A stretch of DNA of 54,391 nucleotides from Oceanobacillus luteolus (GTDB lineage Bacteria; Bacillota; Bacilli; Bacillales; Amphibacillaceae): positions 1-54,391 of the forward strand of contig NZ_JAMBON010000022.1 of assembly GCF_023715655.1 (NCBI RefSeq), read 5' to 3'. The position numbers and the translations under genes were made by a program. Positions 26,693 to 38,385 of this stretch are shown here, piece by piece (the first letter of the stretch is position 1; each line of letters opens with the position of its first letter). The notes under the pieces were generated by a model, which did no database searches, was not told where the DNA came from, and worked only from the letters and a program-made list of their open reading frames with translations.

Positions 26693-28453
26693 TTACAATA
26701 CACTTGCATGACCGTTATAAATGTCACCTTTTGTTCCGTCGATTGTTACATGTTGTCCATCTTCCAATACCTTCATTGCATTTTCTACACCGACAATCAC
26801 CGGTATACCTAGACTCAATCCGACAACTGCTGCATGGGAAGTCAAGCCGCCTTCCACAGTAACAATTGCACCTGCTTTTTCGATTGCTGGCATCATATCC
26901 CTATCTGTGCCATACGTTACAAGAATATCTCCTGGGCTGACTTTTGCAATCGCTTCTTCTCCACTACGAGCAATGACGACTTTTCCATACGCACTTTGAC
27001 GTCCAATTCCTTGTCCTTTTGCGATAACATCTCCTATGATATGGACTTTAAGAAGATTAGTCGTACCACTTTCGCCAACAGGAACACCGGCTGTGATAAT
27101 TACTCTGCTGCCATGACTGCAAATTCCTGAAGCTACTCCACGCTCAATTGCCACATCCAGCATCTCATCTGTATTACTCGCCTTTTCACTCATAATAGGC
27201 TGTACACCCCATACAAGAGCCAATTGACGATTTACTCGCTCATGAAAAGTGACGGCTATAATTGTTTGTTTCGGTCGATATTTAGAAATCATACGAGCAG
27301 TATGTCCACTTTCAGTCGGAGTGATGATTGCCTCCACATCTAAATTCATCGCTGTATGAGTGACCGATTGACTGATGGCTTCAGTAATCGTCATTTCAAC
27401 TAACTTTGATCTTTCACTTAAGATACTTTTATGTTCAAGAGCTGATTCTGTTTTCAATGCGATATTATTCATCGTTTTTACCGATTCAACTGGATACATA
27501 CCGGCTGCAGTTTCTCCAGATAACATAATAGCATCTGTACCATCAAAGATGGCATTTGCAACGTCTGATGCTTCAGCACGAGTCGGTCTTGGGTTCCGTT
27601 GCATGGAATCCAGCATTTGAGTTGCAGTAATCACCGGTTTGCCAGCAAGATTACATTTCTTAATTAGCTGCTTCTGTACAAGCGGTACATCTTCAGCTGG
27701 AATTTCAACTCCCAAGTCGCCTCGGGCAACCATTAGTCCATCGCTCACCTGTAAGATCTCATCGATATGATCTACGCCTTCTTGGTTTTCGATTTTAGGT
27801 ATGATTTGAATATTAGTACCGAGATGTTCTTCCAATACTTCCCGTATTTCAAGTACATCCGATGCACGACGGATAAAGGATGGTGCAATGAAGTCCACGT
27901 TATTTTTTATTCCAAAAATAATATCTTCCCGATCTTTGTCAGTAATTCCAGGTAAATTCAAGGAAACGTTAGGTACGTTAACACCCTTTTTATTTTTGAT
28001 TTCTCCTGAGTTGAGAGCTTTTGTTTCGATTTCATTTTTCTCCTTGTGAATCTCTACAACTTCCAACTCAATTAAACCATCATCCAGTAAAATCTTGGAC
28101 CCGACCGCAACATCATGGATCAGTCCCGGATACGTAACTGAAAATCTTTCCGCATCGCCTTCAACTTCATCCATTGAAATAAACACGGTACTGTTCATTT
28201 CAATATCTGCTCGGCCATCTTTAAAGTTACCTGTACGAATCTCTGGCCCCTTCGTATCTAAAAGAATGGCGATATTTTTCTTTTTATTGGCTGCCGCTTC
28301 ACGGATATTTTGGATACGAGCACCATGCTCCTCAAAGTCACCATGAGAGAAATTAAGCCTGGCCACATTCATTCCAGCATCAATCAACTGTTCTAAGATT
28401 TCAACTGACTCTGAAGCAGGGCCAATCGTGCATACTATTTTTGTACTTCTCAA
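26693..28453 (-). CDS. pyk: Pyruvate kinase with C-terminal PEP-utiliser domain
   Basis: Final glycolytic step, PEP plus ADP to pyruvate plus ATP. The 586 residues show the barrel signatures [16 protein letters not shown] and [15 protein letters not shown], the C-terminal allosteric domain, and an additional domain (about 480-586) with [17 protein letters not shown], the PEP-utilising phosphohistidine-type domain found in Bacillaceae enzymes. The extra domain explains the length over the usual 470. It lies 25 bases after pfkA in an operon. Confidence 0.97.
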   Translation of the reverse strand: MRSTKIVCTIGPASESVEILEQLIDAGMNVARLNFSHGDFEEHGARIQNIREAAANKKKNIAILLDTKGPEIRTGNFKDGRADIEMNSTVFISMDEVEGDAERFSVTYPGLIHDVAVGSKILLDDGLIELEVVEIHKEKNEIETKALNSGEIKNKKGVNVPNVSLNLPGITDKDREDIIFGIKNNVDFIAPSFIRRASDVLEIREVLEEHLGTNIQIIPKIENQEGVDHIDEILQVSDGLMVARGDLGVEIPAEDVPLVQKQLIKKCNLAGKPVITATQMLDSMQRNPRPTRAEASDVANAIFDGTDAIMLSGETAAGMYPVESVKTMNNIALKTESALEHKSILSERSKLVEMTITEAISQSVTHTAMNLDVEAIITPTESGHTARMISKYRPKQTIIAVTFHERVNRQLALVWGVQPIMSEKASNTDEMLDVAIERGVASGICSHGSRVIITAGVPVGESGTTNLLKVHIIGDVIAKGQGIGRQSAYGKVVIARSGEEAIAKVSPGDILVTYGTDRDMMPAIEKAGAIVTVEGGLTSHAAVVGLSLGIPVIVGVENAMKVLEDGQHVTIDGTKGDIYNGHASVL

Positions 28454-28478
28454 CGTAATTCCTCCTTAAATTTTAGAG

Positions 28479-29465
<987 letters not shown>

Positions 29466-29623
29466 CTAATTGATAAATTGATTGCAATAAACTGTACTAA
29501 TAATTTAATAGAACCTGTTACATATATACCCACTATCTTTAAAGATAAATAAAAAACGTCAAAATAGCAATTATTTAACCGTTAAATTTATGTTTATCAA
29601 CTATTTCTACTATTTTTCGAGAA

Positions 29624-29663
29624 AAAACGTGGTACAGACCCATACAGGTACGTACCACGTTTT
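29624..29663 (-). terminator. Terminator after accA
   Basis: Perfect 12-bp stem, 29624-29635 with 29652-29663, 16-base loop, then a U-run on minus. Confidence 0.85.
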
Positions 29664-29664
29664 C

Positions 29665-30621
29665 TTATAATATATCAAATTGACCAATCTGTTTATATTT
29701 TTCCCATCTTTTCTCCAACAATTCTTCCTCATTCAGTTGTGATAAATTCTGGAGCGATTTGGATAGGACTGTATCGATAAATTTGGACTGTTCATCCACA
29801 TCTCGATGCGCCCCACCTCTCGGTTCAGGGATTATTTCATCAATCACTTGCAACTTTTTCAATTCATAGGAAGTGATCCCCATCGTTTCCGCAGCTTTTT
29901 TTGCTAAGCTGGCATCTTTCCAGAGAATAGAAGCTGCTCCTTCTGGTGAGATAACAGAGTAAGTGGAATTCTCCAGCATATGGACATGGTCACCCACACC
30001 AAGCGCCAGAGCTCCACCACTACCACCTTCACCAATGACGATACATACAATCGGCACACGTAACCCGGCCATCTCCATTAGGTTTCTGGCAATCGCTTCA
30101 CTTTGGCCACGCTCTTCTGCAGCCTTACCAGGATATGCACCTTTTGTATCAATAAAACAAACAATCGGACGCTTGAACTTTTCTGCTTGCTTCATATGAC
30201 GGAGTGCTTTACGGTAACCTTCCGGATGCGGCATGCCGAAGTTGCGGCGAATATTTTCTTTCGTGTCTTTACCGCGCTGATGACCGATAACGGTAATTGG
30301 CTTGTCTTTATAGAAAGCAATTCCAGCTACGATGGCAGCATCATCACCGAAGTTGCGATCTCCATGAAATTCAATGAAATCAGTGAAGATTCTTTCGATA
30401 TAGTCTAGTGTCGTCGGACGTTCCCCGTGTCGTGCCATTTGCACCCGTTCCCACGGTTTTAGATTACCATATATATCATCTTCTAAGACCCTTAATCTCT
30501 CTTCTAACGTCGCTATTTCTTCAGATAAATCAATTTCACTATCATTAGTGAACTTTTTCAGTTCAGCTATTTTTTCTTTTAAATTGACTACCGGTTTTTC
30601 AAAATCCAATACTTGCTTCAT
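29665..30621 (-). CDS. accA: Acetyl-CoA carboxylase carboxyltransferase, alpha subunit
   Basis: Forms the carboxyltransferase heterotetramer with AccD that makes malonyl-CoA, the first step of fatty-acid synthesis. The 318 residues include an N-terminal coiled-coil region and the crotonase-like core with [29 protein letters not shown] and [18 protein letters not shown]. It follows accD by two bases, so translation is likely coupled for a one-to-one ratio. Confidence 0.97.
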   Translation of the reverse strand: MKQVLDFEKPVVNLKEKIAELKKFTNDSEIDLSEEIATLEERLRVLEDDIYGNLKPWERVQMARHGERPTTLDYIERIFTDFIEFHGDRNFGDDAAIVAGIAFYKDKPITVIGHQRGKDTKENIRRNFGMPHPEGYRKALRHMKQAEKFKRPIVCFIDTKGAYPGKAAEERGQSEAIARNLMEMAGLRVPIVCIVIGEGGSGGALALGVGDHVHMLENSTYSVISPEGAASILWKDASLAKKAAETMGITSYELKKLQVIDEIIPEPRGGAHRDVDEQSKFIDTVLSKSLQNLSQLNEEELLEKRWEKYKQIGQFDIL

Positions 30622-30623
30622 TT

Positions 30624-31481
30624 TTAATGCTCTCCACCCTTCTTATGTAGCTTCAGCAATGTAGAAAGGGTGTCTTTCATATCTTTACGATGAATAACCT
30701 TGTCCAATTGCCCATGCTTCAACTGAAATTCGGCGGTTTGAAAATCTTGCGGCAATTTTTCCCTAACGGTTTGTTCGATAACTCTTCTTCCGGCAAAACC
30801 AATTAAAGCTCCCGGCTCAGCAAAGTTGTAATCACCGATAGAGGCAAAGCTTGCAGATACTCCTCCAGTCGTTGGATGAGTCATAACAGAAACCATTAGC
30901 CCACCAGCATCACTGAAGCGTTTAATTGCAATCGACGTTTTCGCCATCTGCATCAAGCTTAATACCCCTTCTTGCATCCTTGCTCCACCGGAAGCACAGA
31001 AAATAATAAATGGAATGGATTCTTTTCTGGCATTTTCAATAGCACGAGCTATCTTCTCTCCAACCACGGAACCCATACTTCCCATGCGGAAATTGGAATC
31101 CATAACAGCAAAAGCAGTTTCTTGTCCGTCAATGGTGCCTTTACCTGTTACAACAGCTTCGTTTAAGCCAGTTTTTTTCCGGTCTTTTTCCACCTTTTCA
31201 ATATAATCCGGAAAATTCAACGGGTTTGTAGAAGTGATGTTTGCATCCCATTCTACAAAAGTTCCCTCATCAAATAGGCTATCAATCCGTTCCCATGCGG
31301 TCAGCGGATGATGGTAGCCACAATTCACACAAACATGAAGCATCTTTTTGATTTCTTTTCTATAAAAGATTTTATTACAACCTTTGCATTTTTGCATAAG
31401 GCCTTCAGGAACATCGACCTTGCCATTTTCACTCGGTATCGATGCGTAACGTCTACGCTTGCTAAATATATCTTTCAGCAA
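30624..31481 (-). CDS. accD: Acetyl-CoA carboxylase carboxyltransferase, beta subunit
   Basis: Partner of AccA. The 285 residues start with a zinc ribbon (Cys32, Cys35, Cys51, Cys54), then the carboxyltransferase core with [25 protein letters not shown] and [13 protein letters not shown]. The start is a TTG at 31481 behind AGGAGG. It heads accD-accA, with the GntR gene 123 bases upstream. Confidence 0.97.
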   Translation of the reverse strand: MLKDIFSKRRRYASIPSENGKVDVPEGLMQKCKGCNKIFYRKEIKKMLHVCVNCGYHHPLTAWERIDSLFDEGTFVEWDANITSTNPLNFPDYIEKVEKDRKKTGLNEAVVTGKGTIDGQETAFAVMDSNFRMGSMGSVVGEKIARAIENARKESIPFIIFCASGGARMQEGVLSLMQMAKTSIAIKRFSDAGGLMVSVMTHPTTGGVSASFASIGDYNFAEPGALIGFAGRRVIEQTVREKLPQDFQTAEFQLKHGQLDKVIHRKDMKDTLSTLLKLHKKGGEH

Positions 31482-31604
31482 GGATCATACCTCCTTCTCA
31501 AAAGCAACATACGAAGCATATCCACCACTCATCATAGCTTATCCTATTAGAGAAATTTGTCATAATTTGCAAGGAGCTATAAATTATTTATTATTGATAT
31601 GATT

Positions 31605-32207
31605 TTACTGCTCGTATAAACTTTCTAACGCGTTGTTGTCTTTCTCTGCGATTATTTCCAAGAGCTTATCATAAAATACCTGGCTCTCATATACACTATC
31701 AATCGAATGCGAAAATTCTTCCAACAACATCCAAATTTTTAACAATAATTTATTATTTGCTTGTTGTAGCACGCATGTGAAAAAGTCGATATGTTTCTTC
31801 TCGGATGGCGCACTGCTTTTCACAATTGCTTCCAGCTTAGTTAAAGTATCCTCCTGAATCAGAGGCAATGCCATTTTGACTGCTTCTTTTTCAATCATGC
31901 GTTTAACTTGATGAAGCTCATTTCTTGTTTGATCCTCTAATAAAATGAAAGAAGATAATAATTCCACAGATTGCAATGATTGATAGGATCTAAGAAATGT
32001 TCCTTCACCGTGTCGAGTTTCAATTAATCCCAATAATTCCAAGGCTCGTAATGCCTCACGAATGGATGACCTTCCAGCCTGCAGCTTGTCGGAAAGCTCC
32101 CTTTCTGAGGGGAGCTTATCACCCGGGGATAGATGGTTATCACGGATATACATGCGTACCTCTTCTAAAACTCCTTGATATACTTTTGGTTTTGAAGACT
32201 TTGACAT
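31605..32207 (-). CDS. GntR/FadR-subfamily transcriptional regulator
   Basis: A 200-residue DNA-binding protein. The N-terminal winged helix (about 8-75) has the GntR pattern LSPGDKLPSERELSDKLQAGRSSIREALRALELLGLIETRHGEGTF. The C-terminal 120 residues are helical and look like an FCD effector domain (VKRMIEKEAVKMALP), but they end about 20-30 residues early and positions expected to hold metal-binding His carry Phe or Tyr. It sits between malic enzyme and accDA, so it may regulate one of them. That is inferred from position. The ligand is unknown. Confidence 0.88.
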   Translation of the reverse strand: MSKSSKPKVYQGVLEEVRMYIRDNHLSPGDKLPSERELSDKLQAGRSSIREALRALELLGLIETRHGEGTFLRSYQSLQSVELLSSFILLEDQTRNELHQVKRMIEKEAVKMALPLIQEDTLTKLEAIVKSSAPSEKKHIDFFTCVLQQANNKLLLKIWMLLEEFSHSIDSVYESQVFYDKLLEIIAEKDNNALESLYEQ

Positions 32208-32241
32208 AACCTAAAATCCCTTCTGCAGCGTCATGAACGAT

Positions 32242-33477
32242 CTATTCAAATTTTCCTGTAAGCTGCCTAGTTTTTTCCGCAACCTCTTCAGGATCAACTT
32301 GAAGACGTGCAACACCAGACTCCATCGCAGCTTGAGCTACACTTTTGGCAACAATTGGTGCTACACGGGCATCAAATGGAGCTGGAATAACATAATCTTC
32401 ATTCAACTCCTCCTCAGAAATGAGGGATGCAATCGCATGGGCAGCTGCTACTTTCATTTTTTCATTAATGCGTGTCGCTCTAACATCTAAAGCTCCACGA
32501 AAAATTCCTGGAAATGCCAACACATTGTTGACTTGATTTGGGAAATCTGAACGGCCAGTACCAATTACTTTTGCTCCAGCTTGTTTGGCTATTTCAGGCA
32601 TAATTTCCGGTTCCGGATTTGCCATTGCGAATATAATTGGATCATCATTCATTTTTGCAACCATTTCTTCCGTTAGTGCGCCAGCAACAGATACACCGAT
32701 AAATACATCTGCACCTTCCAGCATATCTTCCAACGTTCCTTCTTTTCTATCTAAGTTGGTAAATTGCGCAACCATTTCTTTAACCTCATTCATCCCATAC
32801 GGTCGACCTTCAAATATCGCACCTCGAGAATCACACATTACCATACTTCTAACACCGAAGCTTTCTAATAAACGGGCAATTGCAATACCAGCTGCCCCGG
32901 CACCACTTAAGACTACTTTAATATCTTTAAACTGTTTATCAACAAGTTTCAATGCATTAATTAAACCGGCAACAGTCACAATAGCTGTTCCGTGTTGGTC
33001 ATCGTGGAAAATCGGAATGTTCATTTCTTCTTTCAAACGGTCTTCTATGATGAAGCAATTAGGTGCTGCAATATCTTCCAGGTTGACTCCGCCAAAAGTC
33101 GGCTCCATTAACTTCACCGCATTCACAATCTGATCAACATCCTGCGTAGCCAAGCATATCGGGAATGCATCCACTCCAGCAAAACTCTTAAACAGTACCG
33201 CTTTGCCTTCCATAACTGGAAGTGAAGCTTCCGGACCAATGTTTCCTAATCCTAATACTGCTGAACCATCACTTACGACTGCCACCATATTCCCCTTCAT
33301 GGTATAGTCGTACACACGGGATGTACGATCATAAATTTCTTTACATGGCTCTGCAACCCCTGGTGAATAAGCGAGGCTCAAGTCTTTTGAATCGTTTACT
33401 TGAACTTTGGATTGGACTGACAATTTACCTTGATTTACTTTGTGCATATGCAATGCTTCATCTCTTAAGCTTGCCAT
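32242..33477 (-). CDS. ytsJ: NAD(P)-dependent malic enzyme
   Basis: Decarboxylates malate to pyruvate, generating NADPH (B. subtilis YtsJ prefers NADP). The 411 residues contain the catalytic region [38 protein letters not shown] and the nucleotide-binding [13 protein letters not shown]. The ATG follows GGGGAG. It precedes the GntR gene by 34 bases on the same strand, so the two may be co-transcribed. It works opposite PycA at the pyruvate node. Confidence 0.95.
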   Translation of the reverse strand: MASLRDEALHMHKVNQGKLSVQSKVQVNDSKDLSLAYSPGVAEPCKEIYDRTSRVYDYTMKGNMVAVVSDGSAVLGLGNIGPEASLPVMEGKAVLFKSFAGVDAFPICLATQDVDQIVNAVKLMEPTFGGVNLEDIAAPNCFIIEDRLKEEMNIPIFHDDQHGTAIVTVAGLINALKLVDKQFKDIKVVLSGAGAAGIAIARLLESFGVRSMVMCDSRGAIFEGRPYGMNEVKEMVAQFTNLDRKEGTLEDMLEGADVFIGVSVAGALTEEMVAKMNDDPIIFAMANPEPEIMPEIAKQAGAKVIGTGRSDFPNQVNNVLAFPGIFRGALDVRATRINEKMKVAAAHAIASLISEEELNEDYVIPAPFDARVAPIVAKSVAQAAMESGVARLQVDPEEVAEKTRQLTGKFE

Positions 33478-33601
33478 GATTTTATTCTCCCCTTTTTTAA
33501 CATTCCTGAATTGATGGTTTACAGCAATCCAAGTGGTCTGACCACCCCTAATGACTTCTATATTATAACAAAAGAGATTTATCTGTAAAGCTCATACGCG
33601 T

Positions 33602-36600
33602 TCAGGTTTTCTTCACAACCACGTTGTCCCTGCCAAAAAATGTTCGTAACTGCTGTAGACAGGCACCCGTCGGTTCAATAAAATAACTTTGATTCAATTT
33701 ATACGATTGTTTTTCTGCTTCATTATATAAAATGATCGGGACATTTCCTGGATACAATTTCGAAGCTTCGCCAATAACCGGCAACGCCTGTGGATTTGTT
33801 TGCTTCGTCGTTTTAATAAACATCATTTTATCAAATTTATGCTCAAGCTCTTGTTCTGTGAAAAGCTGGATATTATCAATAACAAATTGTAGCTTTTGAT
33901 TCCGTTCTTCGACTTTTCCAATAATCATCACGATTTGTTCTTCCTCAAGCCAGCGTTTCACTTCACGGTACTTATCAGGAAAAATGACAGCATCGAGAAT
34001 ATCGTGTTCATCCGCAATCGTGAGAAAAGCCATTTGATCTCCGCGTTTGGTACGTATCTGCTTGATTTCCTGCAGAATAACAACAGTCTTCACGTTTTTC
34101 CTGCCAGCCAATGGTTCCATTGAAGCTATGGGAAGAAACCCGTTTGCTCGTAATTGGGAGCGATAATTTTTTAATGGATGGCTAGAAAGATACATTCCGA
34201 CCAATTCTTTTTCATCCTGTAGTTTTTTAGTGATTGTAAAATCTTCAATCTCTACATAGTTTACGTCTAGGTTAAGCTGATTCTCAAATAGATTCGGCTG
34301 ATCGTGGAACTCACGGAACAATTCACCTTGTTCTAATGCTTGATCAATGGATGCTAGCAAACTCGCGCGATTATTAAACAACTCATCAAAAGCACCAGCT
34401 AATATCAAATTCTCTATTGTGGAACGCTTAACCGATTCATTCGGCACTCGGAGACAAAAATCAAATAGATTTTTGAATGCTCCCCCATTTTTTCTGGCTT
34501 CAATGATTGCCCGTATCGCATCATTTCCAATCCCTTTTATCGAACTGAGACCCATCCGTATTTTATCTTTTTCAACAGTATATTTACCGAAGCTTCTATT
34601 TACCGATGGTGGTAATAGTTCCATGCCGATTTCATTCATTTCTTTAATATACAAATGCAATTTTTCTTGTTGATTTCTAGATCTCGTCAAGATTTCAGCA
34701 AAAAAACTTGCAGGAAAATTCGCCTTTAAGTAGCTTAATTGATAGGAAATCTTACTATAGGCGACCGCATGGCTCCTCGGAAAACCGTAGTTTGAAAAAC
34801 GGACAATCCAACTGAATATTTCTTCCGCTACTTTTTCTGTATAGCCACTTTTCAAACAACCATCAATAAACCGTTGCCGCTCCTCCTGCATCACTTGATG
34901 ATTTTTCTTACTGACGGCTCTCCTTAATATATCGGCCTCCCCAAGCGTAAAACCGGCAATCCGACTTGCAATTTGCATGATTTGTTCTTGGTAAACAAGC
35001 ACACCATACGTAGTTTCTAAAATCGGCTTTAAATCTTTATGTGGATAAACAACTTCTTCCTTTTGATGCTTTCTCGCAATATAGTTAGGAATGAAATCCA
35101 TTGGTCCTGGACGGTAAAGGGCATTAACAGCAACAATGTCTTCAAAACCAGTTGGTTTAAGCTCGCGTAGGACACGCTTCATCCCAGCCGATTCCAATTG
35201 GAATACTCCATTCGTTTTACCTTCACGAAGAAGTGAGTAGGTTTTTTCATCATTTGCAGGAATTTGTTCTAAACGTATTGGTTCTTTTCTGCGATAATTG
35301 ATTGAATCTATGACCCTTTCCAATAAGGAAAGATTGCGAAGCCCAAGAAAATCCATTTTTAAAAGTCCGATCGACTCTAAATCATTCATTGCAAACTGGG
35401 TCAAATACGTATTTCCAGTGCCTGTTGTAAGTGGCACATGTTCAACCAGTGGTTGCTCACTGATCACCACACCTGCAGCATGGGTTGAAATATGCCTCGG
35501 CAAACCTTCTAGACGGACCGCGATAGAAAACAGAAGCTTCAACTTCGGTGACTGTTTAATATATTCCTTCAGTTCTGGAAGTCCCTTCATCATTTCTACA
35601 ATCGATTTCGATGACTGGGTCGGAATCTCCCTTAAGATGAACTGGGCATCTTGTCCGTCAACTGCTAGGGTTTTAATCAACTCCCGAATGAGAGATCTCG
35701 CTGCAAATGTACCAAACGTAATGATTTGTGCGACATGTTCATGTCCATATTTTTCCCGGACATAGTCGATTACTTCGTCTCTCCTTTCATCAGAGAAATC
35801 GATGTCAATATCCGGCATTGTTTGGCGTTCAGGATTTAGAAATCTCTCAAATAATAGGTTGTAGTGAATAGGGTCAACATCCGTTATTCCAAGGACATAA
35901 GCCACAAGTGAACCGGCAGACGAACCACGTCCTGGACCAACTGCAATCCCTTGTTGTTTAGCGTAGGCGATAATATCTGCAGTAATGAGGAAGTAATCAC
36001 TGAAGTCCATTCTTTGTATTACTGATAACTCATATTCCAACCGTTCCCTTATTTCTGCTGTAATGTTTGAATACTTTTCTGGAAGCTTCATGAAACATTG
36101 CTTTTCTAAATAGTCATGAACATCGACCCCATCCTCTAATGGATAGGTAGGCAACAGACGCTTTTGGAAATTAAATTCAACGGAACATCTATCCGCAATT
36201 TTCGCCGTTTCATGAATTGCATCCGGGAAAAGTCCACCAAGTTCCAATTCCACTTCTTGTACCGTTCGCAAATGCTTATTCCTTAATGCTTCATTGGATA
36301 CTTGCATACTCCATTCTCTTCCATGTTTCATCGCTAGAAGACAGTCATAACTGTATACATCTTTCTCTTCCAAATAATGTACGTCGGTGGTTACGGTTAT
36401 ATTTGCTGGATAATTGTTCGTATAGTGCTTTAATAATGTTGTTTGCTTACTATTATTTTCTACACCAATGTAGAAATCTCCTTGTTCAAATAATCTTTCA
36501 TACATACTCAGGTAAGAGTGGACTTCTTCAAAGCTACTTTCTTCAAGTCTTTTGGAAAGCTCCACATCATTTACCGGAAGAATCCCAATCAAACCAACCG

Positions 36601-36946
36601 TGTGATCTGATAATTCATGTACAGTGATTCCTTCTCTTCCTTCAACTTGGAGTATCGTACTGAGACGAATGAGATTCTTGTAGCCTGAATTATTTTTCGC
36701 TAACAATGTAATCTTCGTATGTAAGTTATCTTCTCTTGAAACAGGAATAATCAACCCGATAATCGGCTTGATTCCAACCTTCTTACACGCTTTATAAAAA
36801 GGGATCACTCCATATAGAACCCCTTCATCCGTCAAGGCGAGTGCGGAAAAGTTCATTTCTTTTGCCTTAGCCACTAAACGATCAATGGTAATCGTACTAT
36901 TCATAAGGCTGAAACCGCTTCTGACCTGTAAATGTGTATAAGACAT
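33602..36946 (-). CDS. dnaE: DNA polymerase III alpha subunit DnaE
   Basis: Replicative polymerase that extends RNA primers on the lagging strand in Bacillus, alongside PolC. The 1114 residues show the PHP domain (1-200, with HLQVRSGFSLMNS), the C-family polymerase core with GPGRGSSAGSLVAY and the catalytic aspartates in MPDIDIDFSD, tandem helix-hairpin-helix motifs, and a C-terminal OB fold (TVVILQEIKQIRTKRGDQMAFLTI). No embedded proofreading exonuclease is present. The length is normal for the family. Confidence 0.97.
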   Translation of the reverse strand: MSYTHLQVRSGFSLMNSTITIDRLVAKAKEMNFSALALTDEGVLYGVIPFYKACKKVGIKPIIGLIIPVSREDNLHTKITLLAKNNSGYKNLIRLSTILQVEGREGITVHELSDHTVGLIGILPVNDVELSKRLEESSFEEVHSYLSMYERLFEQGDFYIGVENNSKQTTLLKHYTNNYPANITVTTDVHYLEEKDVYSYDCLLAMKHGREWSMQVSNEALRNKHLRTVQEVELELGGLFPDAIHETAKIADRCSVEFNFQKRLLPTYPLEDGVDVHDYLEKQCFMKLPEKYSNITAEIRERLEYELSVIQRMDFSDYFLITADIIAYAKQQGIAVGPGRGSSAGSLVAYVLGITDVDPIHYNLLFERFLNPERQTMPDIDIDFSDERRDEVIDYVREKYGHEHVAQIITFGTFAARSLIRELIKTLAVDGQDAQFILREIPTQSSKSIVEMMKGLPELKEYIKQSPKLKLLFSIAVRLEGLPRHISTHAAGVVISEQPLVEHVPLTTGTGNTYLTQFAMNDLESIGLLKMDFLGLRNLSLLERVIDSINYRRKEPIRLEQIPANDEKTYSLLREGKTNGVFQLESAGMKRVLRELKPTGFEDIVAVNALYRPGPMDFIPNYIARKHQKEEVVYPHKDLKPILETTYGVLVYQEQIMQIASRIAGFTLGEADILRRAVSKKNHQVMQEERQRFIDGCLKSGYTEKVAEEIFSWIVRFSNYGFPRSHAVAYSKISYQLSYLKANFPASFFAEILTRSRNQQEKLHLYIKEMNEIGMELLPPSVNRSFGKYTVEKDKIRMGLSSIKGIGNDAIRAIIEARKNGGAFKNLFDFCLRVPNESVKRSTIENLILAGAFDELFNNRASLLASIDQALEQGELFREFHDQPNLFENQLNLDVNYVEIEDFTITKKLQDEKELVGMYLSSHPLKNYRSQLRANGFLPIASMEPLAGRKNVKTVVILQEIKQIRTKRGDQMAFLTIADEHDILDAVIFPDKYREVKRWLEEEQIVMIIGKVEERNQKLQFVIDNIQLFTEQELEHKFDKMMFIKTTKQTNPQALPVIGEASKLYPGNVPIILYNEAEKQSYKLNQSYFIEPTGACLQQLRTFFGRDNVVVKKT

Positions 36947-37047
36947 ACAATCCCACCTTCTGTTCTATGTGTACTATTATACCAAGGAAATAGGAACATG
37001 CATACGGTTAACACCTAATACCTGTTGTAACTGTATATCCTCGAAAT

Positions 37048-37158
37048 ATGAAACCTCTATCGGAACGATCGCTTCACACCGATATTGATGAACAATTTAC
37101 GCAAGTTAATCAAGGTACTGTAATGGTTCATATTCATTCAGGATTCAACATAACATAA
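37048..37158 (+). CDS. Possible small protein upstream of ytrH
   Basis: A 36-codon frame from ATG at 37048 to TAA at 37156-37158. The C-terminal half (TQVNQGTVMVHIHSG) looks like alternating beta strand. No convincing RBS precedes the ATG. It lies just before the sporulation genes ytrH and ytrI on the same strand. It may be a real unannotated small gene or the remnant of one. I do not recognise the family. Confidence 0.25.
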   Translation: MKPLSERSLHTDIDEQFTQVNQGTVMVHIHSGFNIT

Positions 37159-37187
37159 TAAAGGACAGGCTAAAGGGAGTGAAGCAA

Positions 37188-37523
37188 TTGATTGAGGAAC
37201 GCTTTTTTGCCGCATTTATACACTGCTTTTTTATTGCTTTTGGAGTCATTCTCGGTGGCTCTGTCATTGGAAGTATCGGAGACTTCGCAACTGGAGATCC
37301 CCCGCTGTCTTCCATGACAAGAATTGCAGATCGACTTAGAATTTGGGCGATTGTCGCAGCAATTGGCGGTACATTTGATGCCATTGCCAATGTGGAAAGA
37401 GGATTATTTGGCGGTTCAACCTTTGATCTCCTGAAGCAGGTCCTTCTAATTGTCTCAGCTATGGGCGGTGTCAAGGTGGGGCTGACAATCATTGAATGGA
37501 TTACACAGAAAGGTATGTCTTAA
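37188..37523 (+). CDS. ytrH: Sporulation membrane protein YtrH
   Basis: A protein of about 111 residues with three hydrophobic helices (FIHCFFIAFGVILGGSVIGSIG, the region around WAIVAAIGGTFDAI, and LLIVSAMGGVKVGLTII), matching YtrH, a mother-cell protein made during sporulation. I use the TTG at 37188 because AAAGGGAGTGA eight bases upstream is close to the ideal Shine-Dalgarno; a GTG at 37179 is also in frame but overlaps that site. The stop codon abuts the ytrI ATG, so the two are coupled. Confidence 0.9.
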   Translation: MIEERFFAAFIHCFFIAFGVILGGSVIGSIGDFATGDPPLSSMTRIADRLRIWAIVAAIGGTFDAIANVERGLFGGSTFDLLKQVLLIVSAMGGVKVGLTIIEWITQKGMS

Positions 37524-38012
37524 ATGCATTTTCCACCATACTATAAGAGACCTGGTTGGCAGCGATTCTTCGTCGGTATGTTTACTGGTGGTGTGATTGG
37601 ATATTTTATTTTACTTTATATGTACGGGTCGATGTACGAGAATCTACTAACTGAAAACTATGATTTACAGGAAGCGATTATTGACCTAAGAGAACAAAAT
37701 AAAGTATTACTGGAAACTCAAGAAAATCAAGATACGGCATTATCCATTCAAGAAATAGAGATTATTATTTCCAACCCAGATATTATTAAAGATAGCTTAC
37801 TTATATCACAGTTAAAAACATTAATAAAAGAAGAAATCAGTCATCTAATCGGGGTAGAAGTTCAAGTCGTTTCTGCCAGTGAAGAGTTGCTTATCTCAGC
37901 GATTGAAAACAAGGCATTCACAATCGATAAAGTCTCCTATCATTTTACAGTCTCCAGACTTACATTCGCTCCAAAACTTAAAATCGTAGTTGACGCGAAT
38001 ATTCTAAATTGA
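37524..38012 (+). CDS. ytrI: Sporulation membrane protein YtrI
   Basis: A 162-residue single-pass protein: a short basic cytoplasmic start (MHFPPYYKRPGW), a membrane helix at about 15-36, then a coiled-coil-like stretch (LTENYDLQEAIIDLREQNKVL) and a C-terminal alpha/beta domain presumably outside the membrane. Length, topology and coupling to ytrH fit YtrI. Its role in sporulation is known only from the family. Confidence 0.88.
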   Translation: MHFPPYYKRPGWQRFFVGMFTGGVIGYFILLYMYGSMYENLLTENYDLQEAIIDLREQNKVLLETQENQDTALSIQEIEIIISNPDIIKDSLLISQLKTLIKEEISHLIGVEVQVVSASEELLISAIENKAFTIDKVSYHFTVSRLTFAPKLKIVVDANILN

Positions 38013-38160
38013 ACAATTTATGAACATTTTAGACTTTTCGTTTAACGAAGGGTCTTTTTGTGTATGATGGAAATAACATATAATGTAAGCGCTCTAATTG
38101 AGTATAGGCACCTTTTCAAGATTATTCCATACGATAAAAGAGTATAAGGAGGGGAGAAAC

Positions 38161-38361
38161 ATGATTATTCCTGCGAAATCATTGGTAGTAGAAAATATGA
38201 AAAGATTAAAGAACGGAGAAACAGCCTTTGCTGAATCAACTGAAGTGATTCGGCTATTAGAGCGTGATATTGCCCGAGAAAATTTAAATGTTTTTATTGA
38301 CAAAACACCAGCCGGTTGTTGGATTATTCCTCAAAAAGATTCTACAAAAGTTATGGAATAA
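38161..38361 (+). CDS. Small conserved protein beside nrnA
   Basis: A 66-residue soluble protein (starting MIIPAKSLVVENMKRLKNGE) with a strong RBS, AAGGAGGGG. The body pairs a helix with a short strand region ending FIDKTPAGCWIIPQ. I do not recognise a function. It sits between ytrI and nrnA, a position where Bacillus genomes carry a small conserved gene. The frame extends upstream to 38098 but without an RBS. Confidence 0.8.
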   Translation: MIIPAKSLVVENMKRLKNGETAFAESTEVIRLLERDIARENLNVFIDKTPAGCWIIPQKDSTKVME

Positions 38362-38385
38362 CCCAGACCAAAGGTCCGGGTTATT
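38357..38385. terminator. Bidirectional terminator containing two stop codons
   Basis: Stem 38357-38369 with 38373-38385, three-base loop, one G-U pair. The stop codons of the plus-strand small gene (38359-38361) and of nrnA (38381-38383) both lie in the stem. Confidence 0.8.

Noticed and set aside
32585-33133. A 182-codon plus-strand frame
   Set aside because: It is antisense to the malic enzyme gene; length reflects codon bias on the opposite strand, and no RBS is present.
35298-35765. A 155-codon plus-strand frame
   Set aside because: It is antisense to dnaE with no RBS or recognisable domain.
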